DNA of 24,112 nt from Treponema sp. (GTDB lineage: Bacteria; Spirochaetota; Spirochaetia; Treponematales; Treponemataceae), in the NCBI GenBank assembly GCA_017613485.1, contig JAGADS010000045.1:1-24112 (forward strand). Direction: 5' to 3'. The position numbers and the translations under genes are program-made. Each line of letters starts with the position of its first letter. The first letter of the stretch is position 1. Positions 1 through 8,978 of this stretch are shown piece after piece. The notes under the pieces were generated by a model. The model saw only the letters and a program-made list of their open reading frames with translations. It had not been told where the DNA came from and did not search any database.

Positions 1-931
1 CCTGCATTCCGGACGGAAATTTCTGGCTGTGTGCCTGCCATTGTCCAAGTGCTTTTTCCCATCCGTCATCAACCTGAAACACAGTACTAAGTTTTTTGTC
101 CAGGTATTCAAGCTTAATAAGGTTATCGGTTGTGTCCAGAGCATCAAGGTCCTTTAAAATCAATTCCTCAGTTATGTTAGAGTAATGATTGTACCATGAT
201 TCCCAGCCGGCACATTTGATTTTCTTTGTGTCCGTGTTCAGGAAAGAAAGGAATGAGAAACGCTTGTCATCTATTCCGCCAAAGAGCTTTTTTATACCGT
301 CTTTTAATGCAAAGTAATTTGATGCGGTGAAAACTGTAATCTGGCTCATAAGCTCAAACGGCTTCCATTTTTTCCCGTCTGCATAGATTGTAGCGGCTAC
401 AGTCTTAGCTTCCCTGTCAACAAAAAACTGAACCGGGGGCAGAACCTCAGCCTCCATTCCCACTATCGGGCCTGTGGATGCAAGCACGAGATATGTCTGC
501 TTCCATCGGAAATAAATGATGAACTGTCCCTTTAGAATCAGCTTGTCCTGGGTCTTTTTTCCGTTGATTGTATCAGGCCATCTTCCAGGAAAAGTAAAAT
601 ACTGTTTGAACGCCGGAACCAGAGGGATATAGTTTTTGGGGAATTCTCCGGGTGCAAGCTCACCTCCAAAACTCCATGACTGCCATCCGCCGCCATAAAA
701 ATAAAAATCATTTGACTGGGCGAAAGACAGGAATTCCGGGTCATCCGTGCATTGTCCCAGCAGTTCCTGAATCTTGTGAAGCGATACAATGCGGTTGCGC
801 CTGTCGGGGGAAGACTCGCTTGTGTTGCCTACAGGACCGTCATAGCGGTAAGAATACTGCATGAACGAAGAGCAGCCTTTGACCTGTACTGGTAGAACGC
901 TTGCGGATTCAACAACACCGGAAATCTTCAT
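1..931 (-). CDS. GH36-type alpha-galactosidase, 5' part (runs off window)
   Basis: I translated 310 codons without a stop from an ATG at 931, preceded by GGAG at normal spacing; the 3' end lies outside the window. The product should hydrolyse terminal alpha-galactosides such as melibiose or raffinose-type sugars. Support comes from the end of the visible part: AGWESWYNHYSNIT followed by VFQVDDGWEKALGQW and KFPSGM, which fits the GH36 (melibiase-type) barrel, where strand motifs of the form QxDDGW...GDW...FPxGM surround the sugar-binding Asp residues. The preceding ~200 residues would be the N-terminal beta-sandwich. The catalytic nucleophile and acid/base lie beyond the edge and cannot be checked. 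There is no signal peptide, so it is probably cytoplasmic. It is divergent from the DUF456 gene. A related GH36 or GH31 activity cannot be excluded. Confidence 0.8.
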   Translation of the reverse strand, partial: MKISGVVESASVLPVQVKGCSSFMQYSYRYDGPVGNTSESSPDRRNRIVSLHKIQELLGQCTDDPEFLSFAQSNDFYFYGGGWQSWSFGGELAPGEFPKNYIPLVPAFKQYFTFPGRWPDTINGKKTQDKLILKGQFIIYFRWKQTYLVLASTGPIVGMEAEVLPPVQFFVDREAKTVAATIYADGKKWKPFELMSQITVFTASNYFALKDGIKKLFGGIDDKRFSFLSFLNTDTKKIKCAGWESWYNHYSNITEELILKDLDALDTTDNLIKLEYLDKKLSTVFQVDDGWEKALGQWQAHSQKFPSGMQ

Positions 932-972
932 ATAATACTCCTATTATTTCAAAGTGTATTATCACATTGATA

Positions 973-1001
973 TTGTCAGATGTCAAGTTTTTTTGTATAC
1001 T
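973..1001 (+). promoter_or_regulatory. Sigma70-type promoter of the DUF456 gene, leaderless
   Basis: TTGTCA (973-978), a 17-bp spacer and TATACT (996-1001), with TG just before the -10 box. Only six bases separate the -10 box from the ATG at 1008, so transcription should start at or within a base or two of the start codon. No Shine-Dalgarno sequence precedes that ATG. The same geometry recurs at 15787-15815. Confidence 0.75.
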
Positions 1002-1007
1002 CGCATT

Positions 1008-1496
1008 ATGATTATTAAGGATGTTGCTTTTATAGCCATCGGAGTCCTCCTGATTGTTGTCGGTCTTATAGGCTGTATTATTCCGGGGCTTCCAGGAACT
1101 CCATTGTGCTGGGGTGCACTTCTTCTTGCTCATTTTACCACGATTAGCTCAATCACATGGTTACCGATAATAATTCTTGGAATTCTTACGATTATTGTTG
1201 AAATAATGGATTATTTTATTCCCGGAATGCTCACAAAGGCTTCGGGCGGCTCAAAGGCTGGATCAATCGGTTCTACAGCCGGGGTTTTTATCGGCCTGCT
1301 GTTAGGACAGATATGGTTGATTGTTGCAGGTCCTTTCCTGGGTGCCCTGATAGGGGAGCTGATTCATGATTCATCAAATATGAAAAGGGTATTCAAGTCT
1401 GCAGTGTTTTCCTTCCTCGGTTTCTTGACCGGCAGCGGAATAAGGATAATAGTTTCAGCTGTAATCATAATAGTCTGGGTTAAATCCTTCTTTTAA
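1008..1496 (+). CDS. DUF456 family small membrane protein
   Basis: A 162-aa hydrophobic protein with about four to five membrane segments and glycine-rich turns (GCIIPGLPGTPLCWGALLLA, then GPFLGALIGEL), the pattern of the DUF456 family. Its function is unknown; it sits in the inner membrane. The frame is open further upstream to 954, but I place the start at the ATG at 1008. The strong promoter 973-1001 overlaps the upstream codons, and the hydrophobic protein begins naturally at MIIKDVAF. There is no ribosome binding site, which fits leaderless translation. It is divergent from the GH36 gene and lies upstream of the chemoreceptor, apparently as its own unit. Confidence 0.85.
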   Translation: MIIKDVAFIAIGVLLIVVGLIGCIIPGLPGTPLCWGALLLAHFTTISSITWLPIIILGILTIIVEIMDYFIPGMLTKASGGSKAGSIGSTAGVFIGLLLGQIWLIVAGPFLGALIGELIHDSSNMKRVFKSAVFSFLGFLTGSGIRIIVSAVIIIVWVKSFF

Positions 1497-1503
1497 TGAA
1501 ATA

Positions 1504-1532
1504 TGGACAATTTGCTTAAATTGTGGTTTAAT
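1504..1532 (+). promoter_or_regulatory. Possible promoter for chemoreceptor/glnN
   Basis: TGGACA (1504-1509), a 17-bp spacer and TTTAAT (1527-1532), about 40 bases before the chemoreceptor ATG. Neither box is a perfect match in this AT-rich stretch. I see no sigma28-type motif. Confidence 0.35.
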
Positions 1533-1574
1533 ATTTATATAGTAACAAAAAAAGTTTAAAAGGAGTACTTAAAA

Positions 1575-3647
1575 ATGTCACTTAAAACCAAAATCACTCT
1601 CTGGATGCTTGGAATTATCGCTGCTGCAGGCGTAGTCCTTGTTGTCCTTTCCTACACTGTTTCAAAAAAGGAACTTGATAATGCAGTAAAACAGGAAAGC
1701 CTTAATCTGGCACATGCTACTGCATCTGAGATTTTCAATGTAAATGACCGTGAATATAAAATGCTTGAGGCCCTTGCTAACCTCAGCACAATCCGCGATC
1801 CTTCTGTTGATCTGCATGACAAATGGCGGCTTATAAATACCTCTACAGGCGGTGCCCCGCAGTATCTTGGAATGGCAATCTATGATGACAAGGGGGTTGG
1901 TTGGACTACCACCGAGAAATACAGCGACCTTCATGAGCGTGATTATCTTAGGATAGCCCTTACAGGCCAGCGTTCCCTCATGGATCCTAACTGGAGTCCG
2001 GTAAACGGAAACCTTTCTACATTCTATGCACTTCCTTTCTATGATTATAACGACAAGCAGGAAGGTGTTGTCGTTTCTGTTCTTGACAGTACCGAGTTAT
2101 GCCGTACTGTAGCAGGAATCACTTTTGGCAAGGCATCCCACCCTTATGTCGTAAACCGTGTAACAGGAGCCTATGTTGCCCATGAGGTTCAGGATAATGT
2201 AAATGAGGGTAAGCTTATCAGCGATGAGGCTTCTCCAGAATTCCTCCCGATAATTGAACGCATTCAGGCAGGTGACACTGATACTGCCGTCTATACCGAT
2301 TCCGTGACTGGAATTAAATATTCTGTTGCATACAGGCCTGTGCAGGGGTGTGACTGGACAGTAGTGTGTGTTGCACCGTACTCAGACTTTTACAGCGGAC
2401 TTGATTACATGCTTCGTGTCATGATCATTACATGCATCATTACGGTTATCGTAGCATCAATCCTTTCAACTCTTGTAATCAGGCTTTCTGTAAATCCACT
2501 CAAGAAAGTAAGCAATTCAATCCAGAGCATTGCATCTGGAAACGCAGACCTTACAAAGCGCCTGAATGAAAAGGCAACGAGCGAAATCAACGAGCTGGTG
2601 AACGGCTTCAATAAATTTACGGAAAAACTCCAGACGATTGTCAGTGACCTCAAGAGCTCAAAGAATCAGCTGCAGAACGCGGACTCACTTCTTAACGGAA
2701 CCGTAAAAGAGAACACAGAGACGGTCGGAGATATCCTTTCTAAAATTGAGGATATGGGTTCAATCCTTAAGCTTCAGAACAACAGTGTGGACAGTACTGC
2801 TTCCACGGTAGACCAGATGACACAGAGCATCAGTGACCTTCGTAAGATGATTCAGGATCAGGGACGCAGTGTGGATCTGGCTGCAAGTGCCGTTACACAG
2901 ATGATAGGAAATATCGGTTCTGTAAATTCTTCAATCGAAAAACTTGCAAATGAGTATAATGTGCTTTCCGAGAATGTTCAGAACGGAACAACTCATCATC
3001 ATCAGGTAAGCGAGCTTGTAGCAGAAATCCAGAACAAGTCAAAGATGCTTAACGAGGCAAATGCGGTTATTTCTTCAATAGCAGAACAGACCAACCTTCT
3101 TGCCATGAATGCCGCAATCGAGGCAGCCCACGCAGGTGAGGCAGGAAAAGGCTTTTCTGTTGTTGCCGACGAAATCAGAAAACTGTCAGAGACTTCATCT
3201 TCACAGTCAAAGAATATCGGTACGCAGCTCCATGCCATTCAGGATTCAATTGTTGCTGTTGTACAGGCATCATCACAGGCTGACCATGACTTTGGTCTTG
3301 TAAGCGAGAAACTCCAGCACACGGGAATTCTTGTTCAGGAGATCAGGGGCTCAATGGACGAGCAGTCATCAGGATCAAAGCAGATTGGTGATGCACTCAG
3401 CGTAATGAACGATTCATCAAGTCAGGTCCGCTCTGCATCCGACGAGATGGACAGGGGCAGCCAGACAATCGTAAAGGAGGTTGAGAACCTCAAGCAGGTG
3501 GCATCTTCAATTTCTGAGATTGTACAGGCAATGGGCGGCACAGTAAACCGCATCAAGAAATCTGACGAATCACTTCTTAACATAACAGGTGACATGAACC
3601 AGTCGATAGGAAGAATTGGAAAACAGATAGATGAATTCCAGGTGTAA
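1575..3647 (+). CDS. Methyl-accepting chemotaxis protein (dCache-type)
   Basis: A 690-aa transmembrane chemoreceptor that would signal ligand binding to the CheA/CheW array. In order: an N-terminal membrane segment (about residues 9-30), a ~240-residue periplasmic sensor of the double-Cache kind ([20 protein letters not shown] and [10 protein letters not shown] are typical), a second membrane segment (about 279-303), HAMP (starting [10 protein letters not shown]), and a long coiled-coil signalling domain. The conserved hairpin tip [20 protein letters not shown] lies around residues 503-522. A HHHH tract occurs near residue 476. There is no C-terminal NWETF-like pentapeptide for CheR tethering. 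The start has AGGAG about ten bases upstream. glnN follows after 22 bases, so the two may be cotranscribed. Ligand unknown. Confidence 0.95.
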   Translation: MSLKTKITLWMLGIIAAAGVVLVVLSYTVSKKELDNAVKQESLNLAHATASEIFNVNDREYKMLEALANLSTIRDPSVDLHDKWRLINTSTGGAPQYLGMAIYDDKGVGWTTTEKYSDLHERDYLRIALTGQRSLMDPNWSPVNGNLSTFYALPFYDYNDKQEGVVVSVLDSTELCRTVAGITFGKASHPYVVNRVTGAYVAHEVQDNVNEGKLISDEASPEFLPIIERIQAGDTDTAVYTDSVTGIKYSVAYRPVQGCDWTVVCVAPYSDFYSGLDYMLRVMIITCIITVIVASILSTLVIRLSVNPLKKVSNSIQSIASGNADLTKRLNEKATSEINELVNGFNKFTEKLQTIVSDLKSSKNQLQNADSLLNGTVKENTETVGDILSKIEDMGSILKLQNNSVDSTASTVDQMTQSISDLRKMIQDQGRSVDLAASAVTQMIGNIGSVNSSIEKLANEYNVLSENVQNGTTHHHQVSELVAEIQNKSKMLNEANAVISSIAEQTNLLAMNAAIEAAHAGEAGKGFSVVADEIRKLSETSSSQSKNIGTQLHAIQDSIVAVVQASSQADHDFGLVSEKLQHTGILVQEIRGSMDEQSSGSKQIGDALSVMNDSSSQVRSASDEMDRGSQTIVKEVENLKQVASSISEIVQAMGGTVNRIKKSDESLLNITGDMNQSIGRIGKQIDEFQV

Positions 3648-3669
3648 TTGACAGCGAGAGGAGGAAAAA

Positions 3670-5766
3670 ATGGCTGAAACCAATGTACCGGAGCTTTTTG
3701 GTTCTTTTGTTTTCAATCAGAAAGTGATGAAGGAACGCCTTCCAAAAGAAACATTCAGGGCATTGCAGAGGACGTATGAAGACGGAGAGCCTCTGAACCT
3801 TGATGTTGCAAACCAGATAGCCCATGCAATGAAGGAATGGGCTATAGAAAAAGGCGCTACACATTTTGCTCACTGGTTCCAGCCGCTTACAGGTGTCACG
3901 GCAGAAAAGCATGACAGCTTTATAAATCCAACCGATGACGGCAGCGTTATAATGACATTCAGCGGAAAAGAGCTTGTAAAGGGTGAGCCTGATGCATCTT
4001 CTTTTCCTTCTGGTGGAACAAGGGCAACCTTTGAGGCACGCGGTTATACGGTATGGGATCCGACAGTCTATCCGTTTGTAAAGGAACACACTCTCTGCAT
4101 ACCGACTGCATTCTGCTCGTATACTGGAGAGGCACTGGACAAGAAGACACCGCTTTTGCGCTCAATGGAGGCACTGAACAAACAGTCCCTCCGCATATTA
4201 AGGCTTTTCGGCAACAGCACGGTAAGACATGTTGCAACAACCGTAGGCCCGGAACAGGAGTATTTTATTGTAGACGAGAAACTCTACAATCAGAGGAAAG
4301 ACCTCCGCATGACAGGACGCACACTGTTCGGTTCACGCCCAAGCAAGGGTCAGGAAATGGACGACCAGTATTATGCCGCACTCAAGGCCCGCATAGTTGA
4401 ATACATGGAGGACTTGAACGAAACCCTGTGGAAATACGGAATCACGTCAAAGACAGAGCACAACGAGGTAGCCCCCGCACAGCACGAGATGGCACCTATC
4501 TTTACCACGACAAATATAGCCGCAGACCAGAACCAGCTTACCATGGAGGTTATGAAAAAAGTCGCACGCCGCCATGGACTTGTATGCCTTCTGCACGAGA
4601 AGCCATTTGCAAGACTCAACGGAAGCGGAAAGCACAACAACTGGAGCCTTGCAACAAATGAAGGGGAAAACCTTCTTGATCCGGGTGACAATCCAAAGAA
4701 GAATGCCCAGTTCATCCTGTTCGTCACTGCAATCGTAAAGGCCGTGGATGAATTCCAGGATTTACTGCGCATATCTGTGGCATCTGCCGGTAACGATCAC
4801 CGCCTTGGGGCAAACGAGGCACCTCCTGCTGTCATTTCGATTTTCATGGGAGAAGAGCTTGAGGCAGTCCTTGAGTCAATAAAGAACGGAACCCATTACG
4901 ATAAAGTCTCAAAGAAAAAGATGACCCTGGGTGTTGATGTACTTCCACCGATTCCAAAGGATTCAACCGACAGAAACCGCACGTCTCCCTTTGCATTTAC
5001 AGGAAACCGCTTTGAGTTCAGGTCTGTGGGTTCATCACTCTCAATATCAGGTCCTAACACAGTCCTTGATGCAATTGTGGCATACGAGCTTAAGGCATTT
5101 GCAGACGAGCTTGAGGGTAAGCCGGATTTCCAGAAGGCACTCAATGAGTTGATTAAGCGTGAGTTGAACGCACACTGGAGGATTCTTTTCAACGGAAACG
5201 GCTATGATGAGAGCTGGATTAAGGAAGCGGAAAAACGGGGCCTTTTGAATCTTCGCACTCTTCCTGATGCCATGGAGCACTATCTTGATCCTAAAAACAT
5301 CAGGATGTTCACCGAGCTTGGAATCTACAACCAGACAGAAATAGAAAGTCACTACGAGATCAAGCTGGAGAAATACTGCCGTGTACTTAATATCGAAGTG
5401 CAGACCATGCTGGAGATGATAAACAAGGACATACTCCCTGCCGCATTCAAGTACATGAAGGATGTAAGCAAGACCGCCATCAATCTTGAGGCAGTTCTAC
5501 CCGGAATTGAATGTACAGCCGAAAAGGATCTCCTTGTAAAGCTGAACGGTCTTACAAACGAGCTTGCACAGGATGAAGAGAAGCTCCGCCAGAAGCATTC
5601 AAAGGCCATAGACTGCGCGGACTATATGAGCCAGGCAAAGAGCTATGCAAAGAACGTCATTCCACTTATGGAAAAGACAAGGGAAATTGCAGATCAGATA
5701 GAATCTCTTCTTGGTGAGGAATACAAGCCCTACCCAAGCTACGAGGATCTTCTGTTCAGGATTTAA
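3670..5766 (+). CDS. glnN: Glutamine synthetase type III
   Basis: A 698-aa cytoplasmic enzyme forming glutamine from glutamate, ammonia and ATP, at the usual length for the GSIII (GlnN) family, which is much larger than GlnA. Recognisable parts are the N-terminal FGSFVFNQKVMKERLPKET, FPSGGTRATFEARGYTVWDP, the glutamate/metal-binding region EHNEVAPAQHEMAPIF (around residue 264), KPFARLNGSGKHNNWSL, and GNDHRLGANEAPPAVISIF. The ATG has a strong GAGGAGG site. It lies 22 bases behind the chemoreceptor and 30 bases before the TraB/GumN lipoprotein gene. I see no PII, NtrC or GlnR-type site in this short gap. GSIII enzymes are common in Bacteroidetes, cyanobacteria and some spirochaetes. Confidence 0.97.
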   Translation: MAETNVPELFGSFVFNQKVMKERLPKETFRALQRTYEDGEPLNLDVANQIAHAMKEWAIEKGATHFAHWFQPLTGVTAEKHDSFINPTDDGSVIMTFSGKELVKGEPDASSFPSGGTRATFEARGYTVWDPTVYPFVKEHTLCIPTAFCSYTGEALDKKTPLLRSMEALNKQSLRILRLFGNSTVRHVATTVGPEQEYFIVDEKLYNQRKDLRMTGRTLFGSRPSKGQEMDDQYYAALKARIVEYMEDLNETLWKYGITSKTEHNEVAPAQHEMAPIFTTTNIAADQNQLTMEVMKKVARRHGLVCLLHEKPFARLNGSGKHNNWSLATNEGENLLDPGDNPKKNAQFILFVTAIVKAVDEFQDLLRISVASAGNDHRLGANEAPPAVISIFMGEELEAVLESIKNGTHYDKVSKKKMTLGVDVLPPIPKDSTDRNRTSPFAFTGNRFEFRSVGSSLSISGPNTVLDAIVAYELKAFADELEGKPDFQKALNELIKRELNAHWRILFNGNGYDESWIKEAEKRGLLNLRTLPDAMEHYLDPKNIRMFTELGIYNQTEIESHYEIKLEKYCRVLNIEVQTMLEMINKDILPAAFKYMKDVSKTAINLEAVLPGIECTAEKDLLVKLNGLTNELAQDEEKLRQKHSKAIDCADYMSQAKSYAKNVIPLMEKTREIADQIESLLGEEYKPYPSYEDLLFRI

Positions 5767-5796
5767 CCGCTTTAGATATAAAAGAGGGAGTCGTTT

Positions 5797-6774
5797 ATGA
5801 AAAAAGTTTTTTCTTTTATGACAGTTATTTTTGTTTCTTTGTTTCTCTTTGTTTCCTGTGCGGGAAGCCCTAAAGCAGAGCTGGTGCAGTCCCAGAAGGG
5901 ATTGTACTGGACTGTGAGCGGGACCGACAGCAAGGGGAAACCTTCCTGCGTTCATATTTTGGGAACAATCCACATGGGAGATGACAGGCTCTATCCACTT
6001 CCGCAGGAAATCATGGATGATCTTGAGAATTCCAGCCGCATTGCAGCAGAAGTTGGTTCTGATGACCTTGCGGAGACAGAAAGGAAGATGCTGACCATCA
6101 TGATGGAAAGCGCCTTAAAAGCACATGGCCGTTCTCTTGAGAAAGAGCTTACAGAAGATGAAGTGAATGTAATTGTAAATGCAATCGGGGTGCAGAACTT
6201 TACGGTGCTTAAGATTTTTGAGCCTTGGGTTCTCATGGATACCCTGGGTACGCTTCAATGGACTAAATCAGGGCTGACTGCGGAAAAAGGAGTTGACAAC
6301 ACACTGATGGAGATGCTCAAGAAAAAGGACCGCAAATGGGAAGGGCTTGATACATTGGATGATCAGCTTAAAATCCTGAGATACGGAACATACGACCAGC
6401 AGCTTTACCTTCTTAAGGAATTGCTTGCCGAGATTATCGATCCTACCCAGAGCGATGAGTACCTGGTCAAAATGTACGGGGCATATCTGAACGGAGACGC
6501 AGAAACTCTTACACAGATTATTTTCGCCGAGGAAGAAGAGGATTTGAAGAATCTGGACGCTGATACTCTGAAATTCATGATTGAATACAACAATCTCATT
6601 ATGACCCAGAGAAACAAGGCATGGGCAGAAAAAATCAAGGCATGGCTTAAGGAAGGCGGCGAAACCTTTATATTTGCAGGCTCAGCACACTTTCTGGGAG
6701 ATGGTTCCGTGTTCACATACTTGAAAAAGAACGGAGTGCTCCAAAAGGAGAGCCAGGACGCGGCTGGACTTTAA
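5797..6774 (+). CDS. TraB/GumN-family lipoprotein
   Basis: 325 aa. It begins with a basic, hydrophobic signal peptide ending in a lipobox-like LFVSCAGS, so the mature protein is probably a lipoprotein anchored at Cys21. The rest fits the TraB/PrgY/GumN family: an early GTIHMGDDRLYPLP motif, FEPWVLMDTL in the middle, and FIFAGSAHFLGDGSV near the C terminus. The two His-containing motifs are the family hallmarks (a Tiki-like, possibly metalloprotease-related fold). The substrate is unknown, and I do not assign polysaccharide synthesis from the GumN name. GAGGGAG lies upstream of the ATG. It follows glnN by 30 bases and precedes the parA promoter. Confidence 0.88.
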   Translation: MKKVFSFMTVIFVSLFLFVSCAGSPKAELVQSQKGLYWTVSGTDSKGKPSCVHILGTIHMGDDRLYPLPQEIMDDLENSSRIAAEVGSDDLAETERKMLTIMMESALKAHGRSLEKELTEDEVNVIVNAIGVQNFTVLKIFEPWVLMDTLGTLQWTKSGLTAEKGVDNTLMEMLKKKDRKWEGLDTLDDQLKILRYGTYDQQLYLLKELLAEIIDPTQSDEYLVKMYGAYLNGDAETLTQIIFAEEEEDLKNLDADTLKFMIEYNNLIMTQRNKAWAEKIKAWLKEGGETFIFAGSAHFLGDGSVFTYLKKNGVLQKESQDAAGL

Positions 6775-6775
6775 A

Positions 6776-6805
6776 TTTTCAAAAAAACTCAATAAAGTCT
6801 ATACT
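6776..6805 (+). promoter_or_regulatory. Probable parAB promoter
   Basis: TTTTCA (6776-6781), an 18-bp spacer and TATACT (6800-6805), giving a leader of roughly 25 bases. AGGA at 6829-6832 is the ribosome binding site for parA. Confidence 0.5.
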
Positions 6806-6837
6806 TCAATTAAAAAACATGATAAAATAGGACTATC

Positions 6838-7593
6838 ATGGGTAAAGTATTTGTTTTTGTTAACCAGAAGGGCGGAGTAGGAAAAACAACTTCCGCAATT
6901 AATATCGGTGCCTACATTGCAAAGGCAGGCAAAAAGGTTCTTCTTGTAGACTTTGACAGTCAGGGCAATATGTCCAGCGGTGTCGGTGTAAGCAAGGATA
7001 AGCCCACAGTCTATGAATTGATTGCGGGAACAACCACAGCTTCTCAGGCGATTAAGCATTCTGCCGTTCCGGGACTTGATGCCATCAGTGCATCGATTGA
7101 TTTGTCAGGTGCGGCCATAGAGCTTGTTGATCAGGAGAACCGCGAGTTCTTCCTTAAAAAGGCACTTGATCCGCTAAGACCTCTGTATGACTATATACTG
7201 ATTGACTGCCCTCCGTCTCTGGGAATCCTAACCTTAAACGGACTTGCCGCAGCTGATGCAGTTCTTGTTCCTATGCAGTGTGAGTATTTTGCACTTGAGG
7301 GAATCACGCTTCTTCTGCAGACAGTCAAGAAAGTTCAGCAGAGCATTAACCCCCAGCTCATAATCGGCGGTATTTTCTTTACGATGTATGACAGTAGGAC
7401 ACGTCTTGCACAGGATGTCGTCATGCAGGTAAAAAGTTATTTCAAGGATGTTGTTTTCAATACAATCATTCCGCGTAACATAAAGCTTTCCGAAGCTCCT
7501 TCTCATGGTCAGCCTATTTGTCTTTATGACCCTGTATGTGTAGGTGCAAAGAGTTACGAAAAGCTCTCTGAAGAGGTGATTAACCGTGGCTAA
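6838..7593 (+). CDS. parA: ParA/Soj chromosome-partitioning ATPase
   Basis: A 251-aa cytoplasmic ATPase of the ParA/Soj type, which with ParB segregates the chromosome origin. It shows the deviant Walker A KGGVGKTT (residues 11-18, signature Lys11), the A' motif LLVDFDSQGN, and the Walker B-type IDCPPSLG. It lacks the N-terminal helix-turn-helix of plasmid P1-type ParA, so it is the short chromosomal form. The ATG has AGGA five bases upstream. It overlaps parB by eight bases, so the two are translationally coupled. Neither gidB/rsmG nor dnaA is adjacent in this window. Confidence 0.96.
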   Translation: MGKVFVFVNQKGGVGKTTSAINIGAYIAKAGKKVLLVDFDSQGNMSSGVGVSKDKPTVYELIAGTTTASQAIKHSAVPGLDAISASIDLSGAAIELVDQENREFFLKKALDPLRPLYDYILIDCPPSLGILTLNGLAAADAVLVPMQCEYFALEGITLLLQTVKKVQQSINPQLIIGGIFFTMYDSRTRLAQDVVMQVKSYFKDVVFNTIIPRNIKLSEAPSHGQPICLYDPVCVGAKSYEKLSEEVINRG

Positions 7594-8533
7594 ATCAAGT
7601 GGATTAGGAAGGGGTCTTGACGCTCTTATGTCGGACACCAAAGTGGAAGGAATAAGCACAATCTCTTCTCCCGCAGGTACCAGCGAAAAGTCTAAACTTT
7701 CTCTTCCAAATGGTCTTTCTTCTGACGAAAACGGTACTCTGTGGGTTAATCCTAATTTACTCAAGCCAAATCCGCATCAGCCCCGCCGTTATTTTGACGA
7801 GGAGAAACTGAATGAGCTTACTGAGTCAGTCCGCCGTGAGGGTGTTGTTCAGGCTCCTGTAATTGAGGATGCTGGTGACGGCTCATTCTATATCATCGCA
7901 GGTGAACGCCGTGTCAGGGCAGCAAAAGCCGCAGGCCTGGAGAAAATTCCGGTTCAGCTTAGGAAATACTCAGACAGCCGCAAGCTTGAGGTTGCACTCA
8001 TCGAGAACATTCAGAGGACAGACTTAAATCCGATAGAAGAAGCCCTTGCCTACGGTCAGCTTATGGAGATGGAGGGAATCACTCAGGAGGATCTTGCAGC
8101 CCGTGTGGGAAAAAGCCGTTCAGCAGTGGCAAACAGCCTCCGATTGTTAAAGCTCCCGCAGGAAATCCAGAATGCCATTGCAGACGGTTCGCTTAGTCCG
8201 GGACATGCACGTGCCCTTTTGAGCGTAATCAACCCTGCAGACCAGACAGTTCTTTTCAAGAGGATTATCAAGCAGGATCTTTCGGTTCGTGAGGCAGAAA
8301 AGCAGGCACAGGAATTGAACAACGGTTCCCGTGCAGGAAAGGATACTAAAATTGAAGCCCCCGCCATTGCAGTTGAAAAGAGGGATCCTGATTACGTTGC
8401 CATAGAGAATAAATTCCGTGATGCGTTCGGTACAAAAGTGCAGATGAAGGGTGACTACGACAAGGGAACAATTACGGTTCACTATTTTACAAAAGACGAT
8501 CTGGACAGAATATATCAGATAATTGTTAAATGA
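7586..8533 (+). CDS. parB: ParB/Spo0J centromere-binding CTPase
   Basis: 315 aa, starting at a GTG inside the last codons of parA. The N-terminal GLGRGLDALM is the usual ParA-stimulating segment. It is followed by the ParB/Srx CTP-binding domain (NPHQPRRYF, GERRVRAAKAAG, ENIQRTDLNPIEEA) and a helix-turn-helix DNA-binding domain (TQEDLAARVGKSRSAVANSL, about residues 175-195). A C-terminal dimerisation region follows. I found no parS-like TGTTTCACGTGAAACA in the window. Together with ParA it forms the chromosome segregation and SMC-loading system. AGGAATAAG-like spacing is absent; coupling from parA probably supplies ribosomes. Confidence 0.96.
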   Translation: MAKSSGLGRGLDALMSDTKVEGISTISSPAGTSEKSKLSLPNGLSSDENGTLWVNPNLLKPNPHQPRRYFDEEKLNELTESVRREGVVQAPVIEDAGDGSFYIIAGERRVRAAKAAGLEKIPVQLRKYSDSRKLEVALIENIQRTDLNPIEEALAYGQLMEMEGITQEDLAARVGKSRSAVANSLRLLKLPQEIQNAIADGSLSPGHARALLSVINPADQTVLFKRIIKQDLSVREAEKQAQELNNGSRAGKDTKIEAPAIAVEKRDPDYVAIENKFRDAFGTKVQMKGDYDKGTITVHYFTKDDLDRIYQIIVK

Positions 8534-8558
8534 CAGGTATAAAAAAAAGGAGGCCTTT

Positions 8559-8933
8559 ATGTCAGACGAAAACACAAACATGAATGATGATCCGTGGAAG
8601 GTAACTTCACATGAGGAAGTTAAAGAGGTTGTGCCGGTAAATGCTCCGTCTCAGTCTTCTGCAGCAGGTGGAAGCGTTACGGAAATACGCAACGATTTCG
8701 GACTTGTGTCAATGATCTGCGGAATTATCTCGCTGGTATTGGGCTTTACACCCTGGGGAGTCCTCGGTATAATTTTCGGAATCCTTTCAAAACGCGGCGG
8801 AAACAAGAATTCTCAGGCTACAGCGGGAATCGTCTGTTCAATCGTAAGCTTTGTTCTGGGCATAATCCTGATAATTGTTTTCTGCGTCATTTATGTCAAC
8901 TTTATCATGAGTATGATCAAGAACGGCTTCTAG
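8559..8933 (+). CDS. DUF4190-like small membrane protein
   Basis: A 124-aa protein with an acidic, Ser/Thr-rich cytoplasmic N terminus of about 50 residues and two close hydrophobic segments separated by a short loop (about 53-75 and 85-115). The first contains the GLVSMICGIISLVLGF repeat-like pattern and GILSKRGG, the second ATAGIVCSIVSFVLGII. This paired arrangement is typical of DUF4190-type proteins of unknown function. I chose the ATG at 8559 because AAGGAGG lies directly before it; the frame is open upstream to 8523 but without a ribosome site. It follows parB by 25 bases and may share its transcript. Confidence 0.8.
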   Translation: MSDENTNMNDDPWKVTSHEEVKEVVPVNAPSQSSAAGGSVTEIRNDFGLVSMICGIISLVLGFTPWGVLGIIFGILSKRGGNKNSQATAGIVCSIVSFVLGIILIIVFCVIYVNFIMSMIKNGF

Positions 8934-8978
8934 TAGTCGTGTCATATCGAAAAACTCCTGCATCAAAAGGAGGTTCCC

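Noticed and set aside
6838..8533. parS centromere sites or oriC next to parAB
   Set aside because: I found no TGTTTCACGTGAAACA-like 16-mer and no cluster of DnaA boxes in the window; single CACGTG or TTATCCAC-like matches lie within coding DNA.
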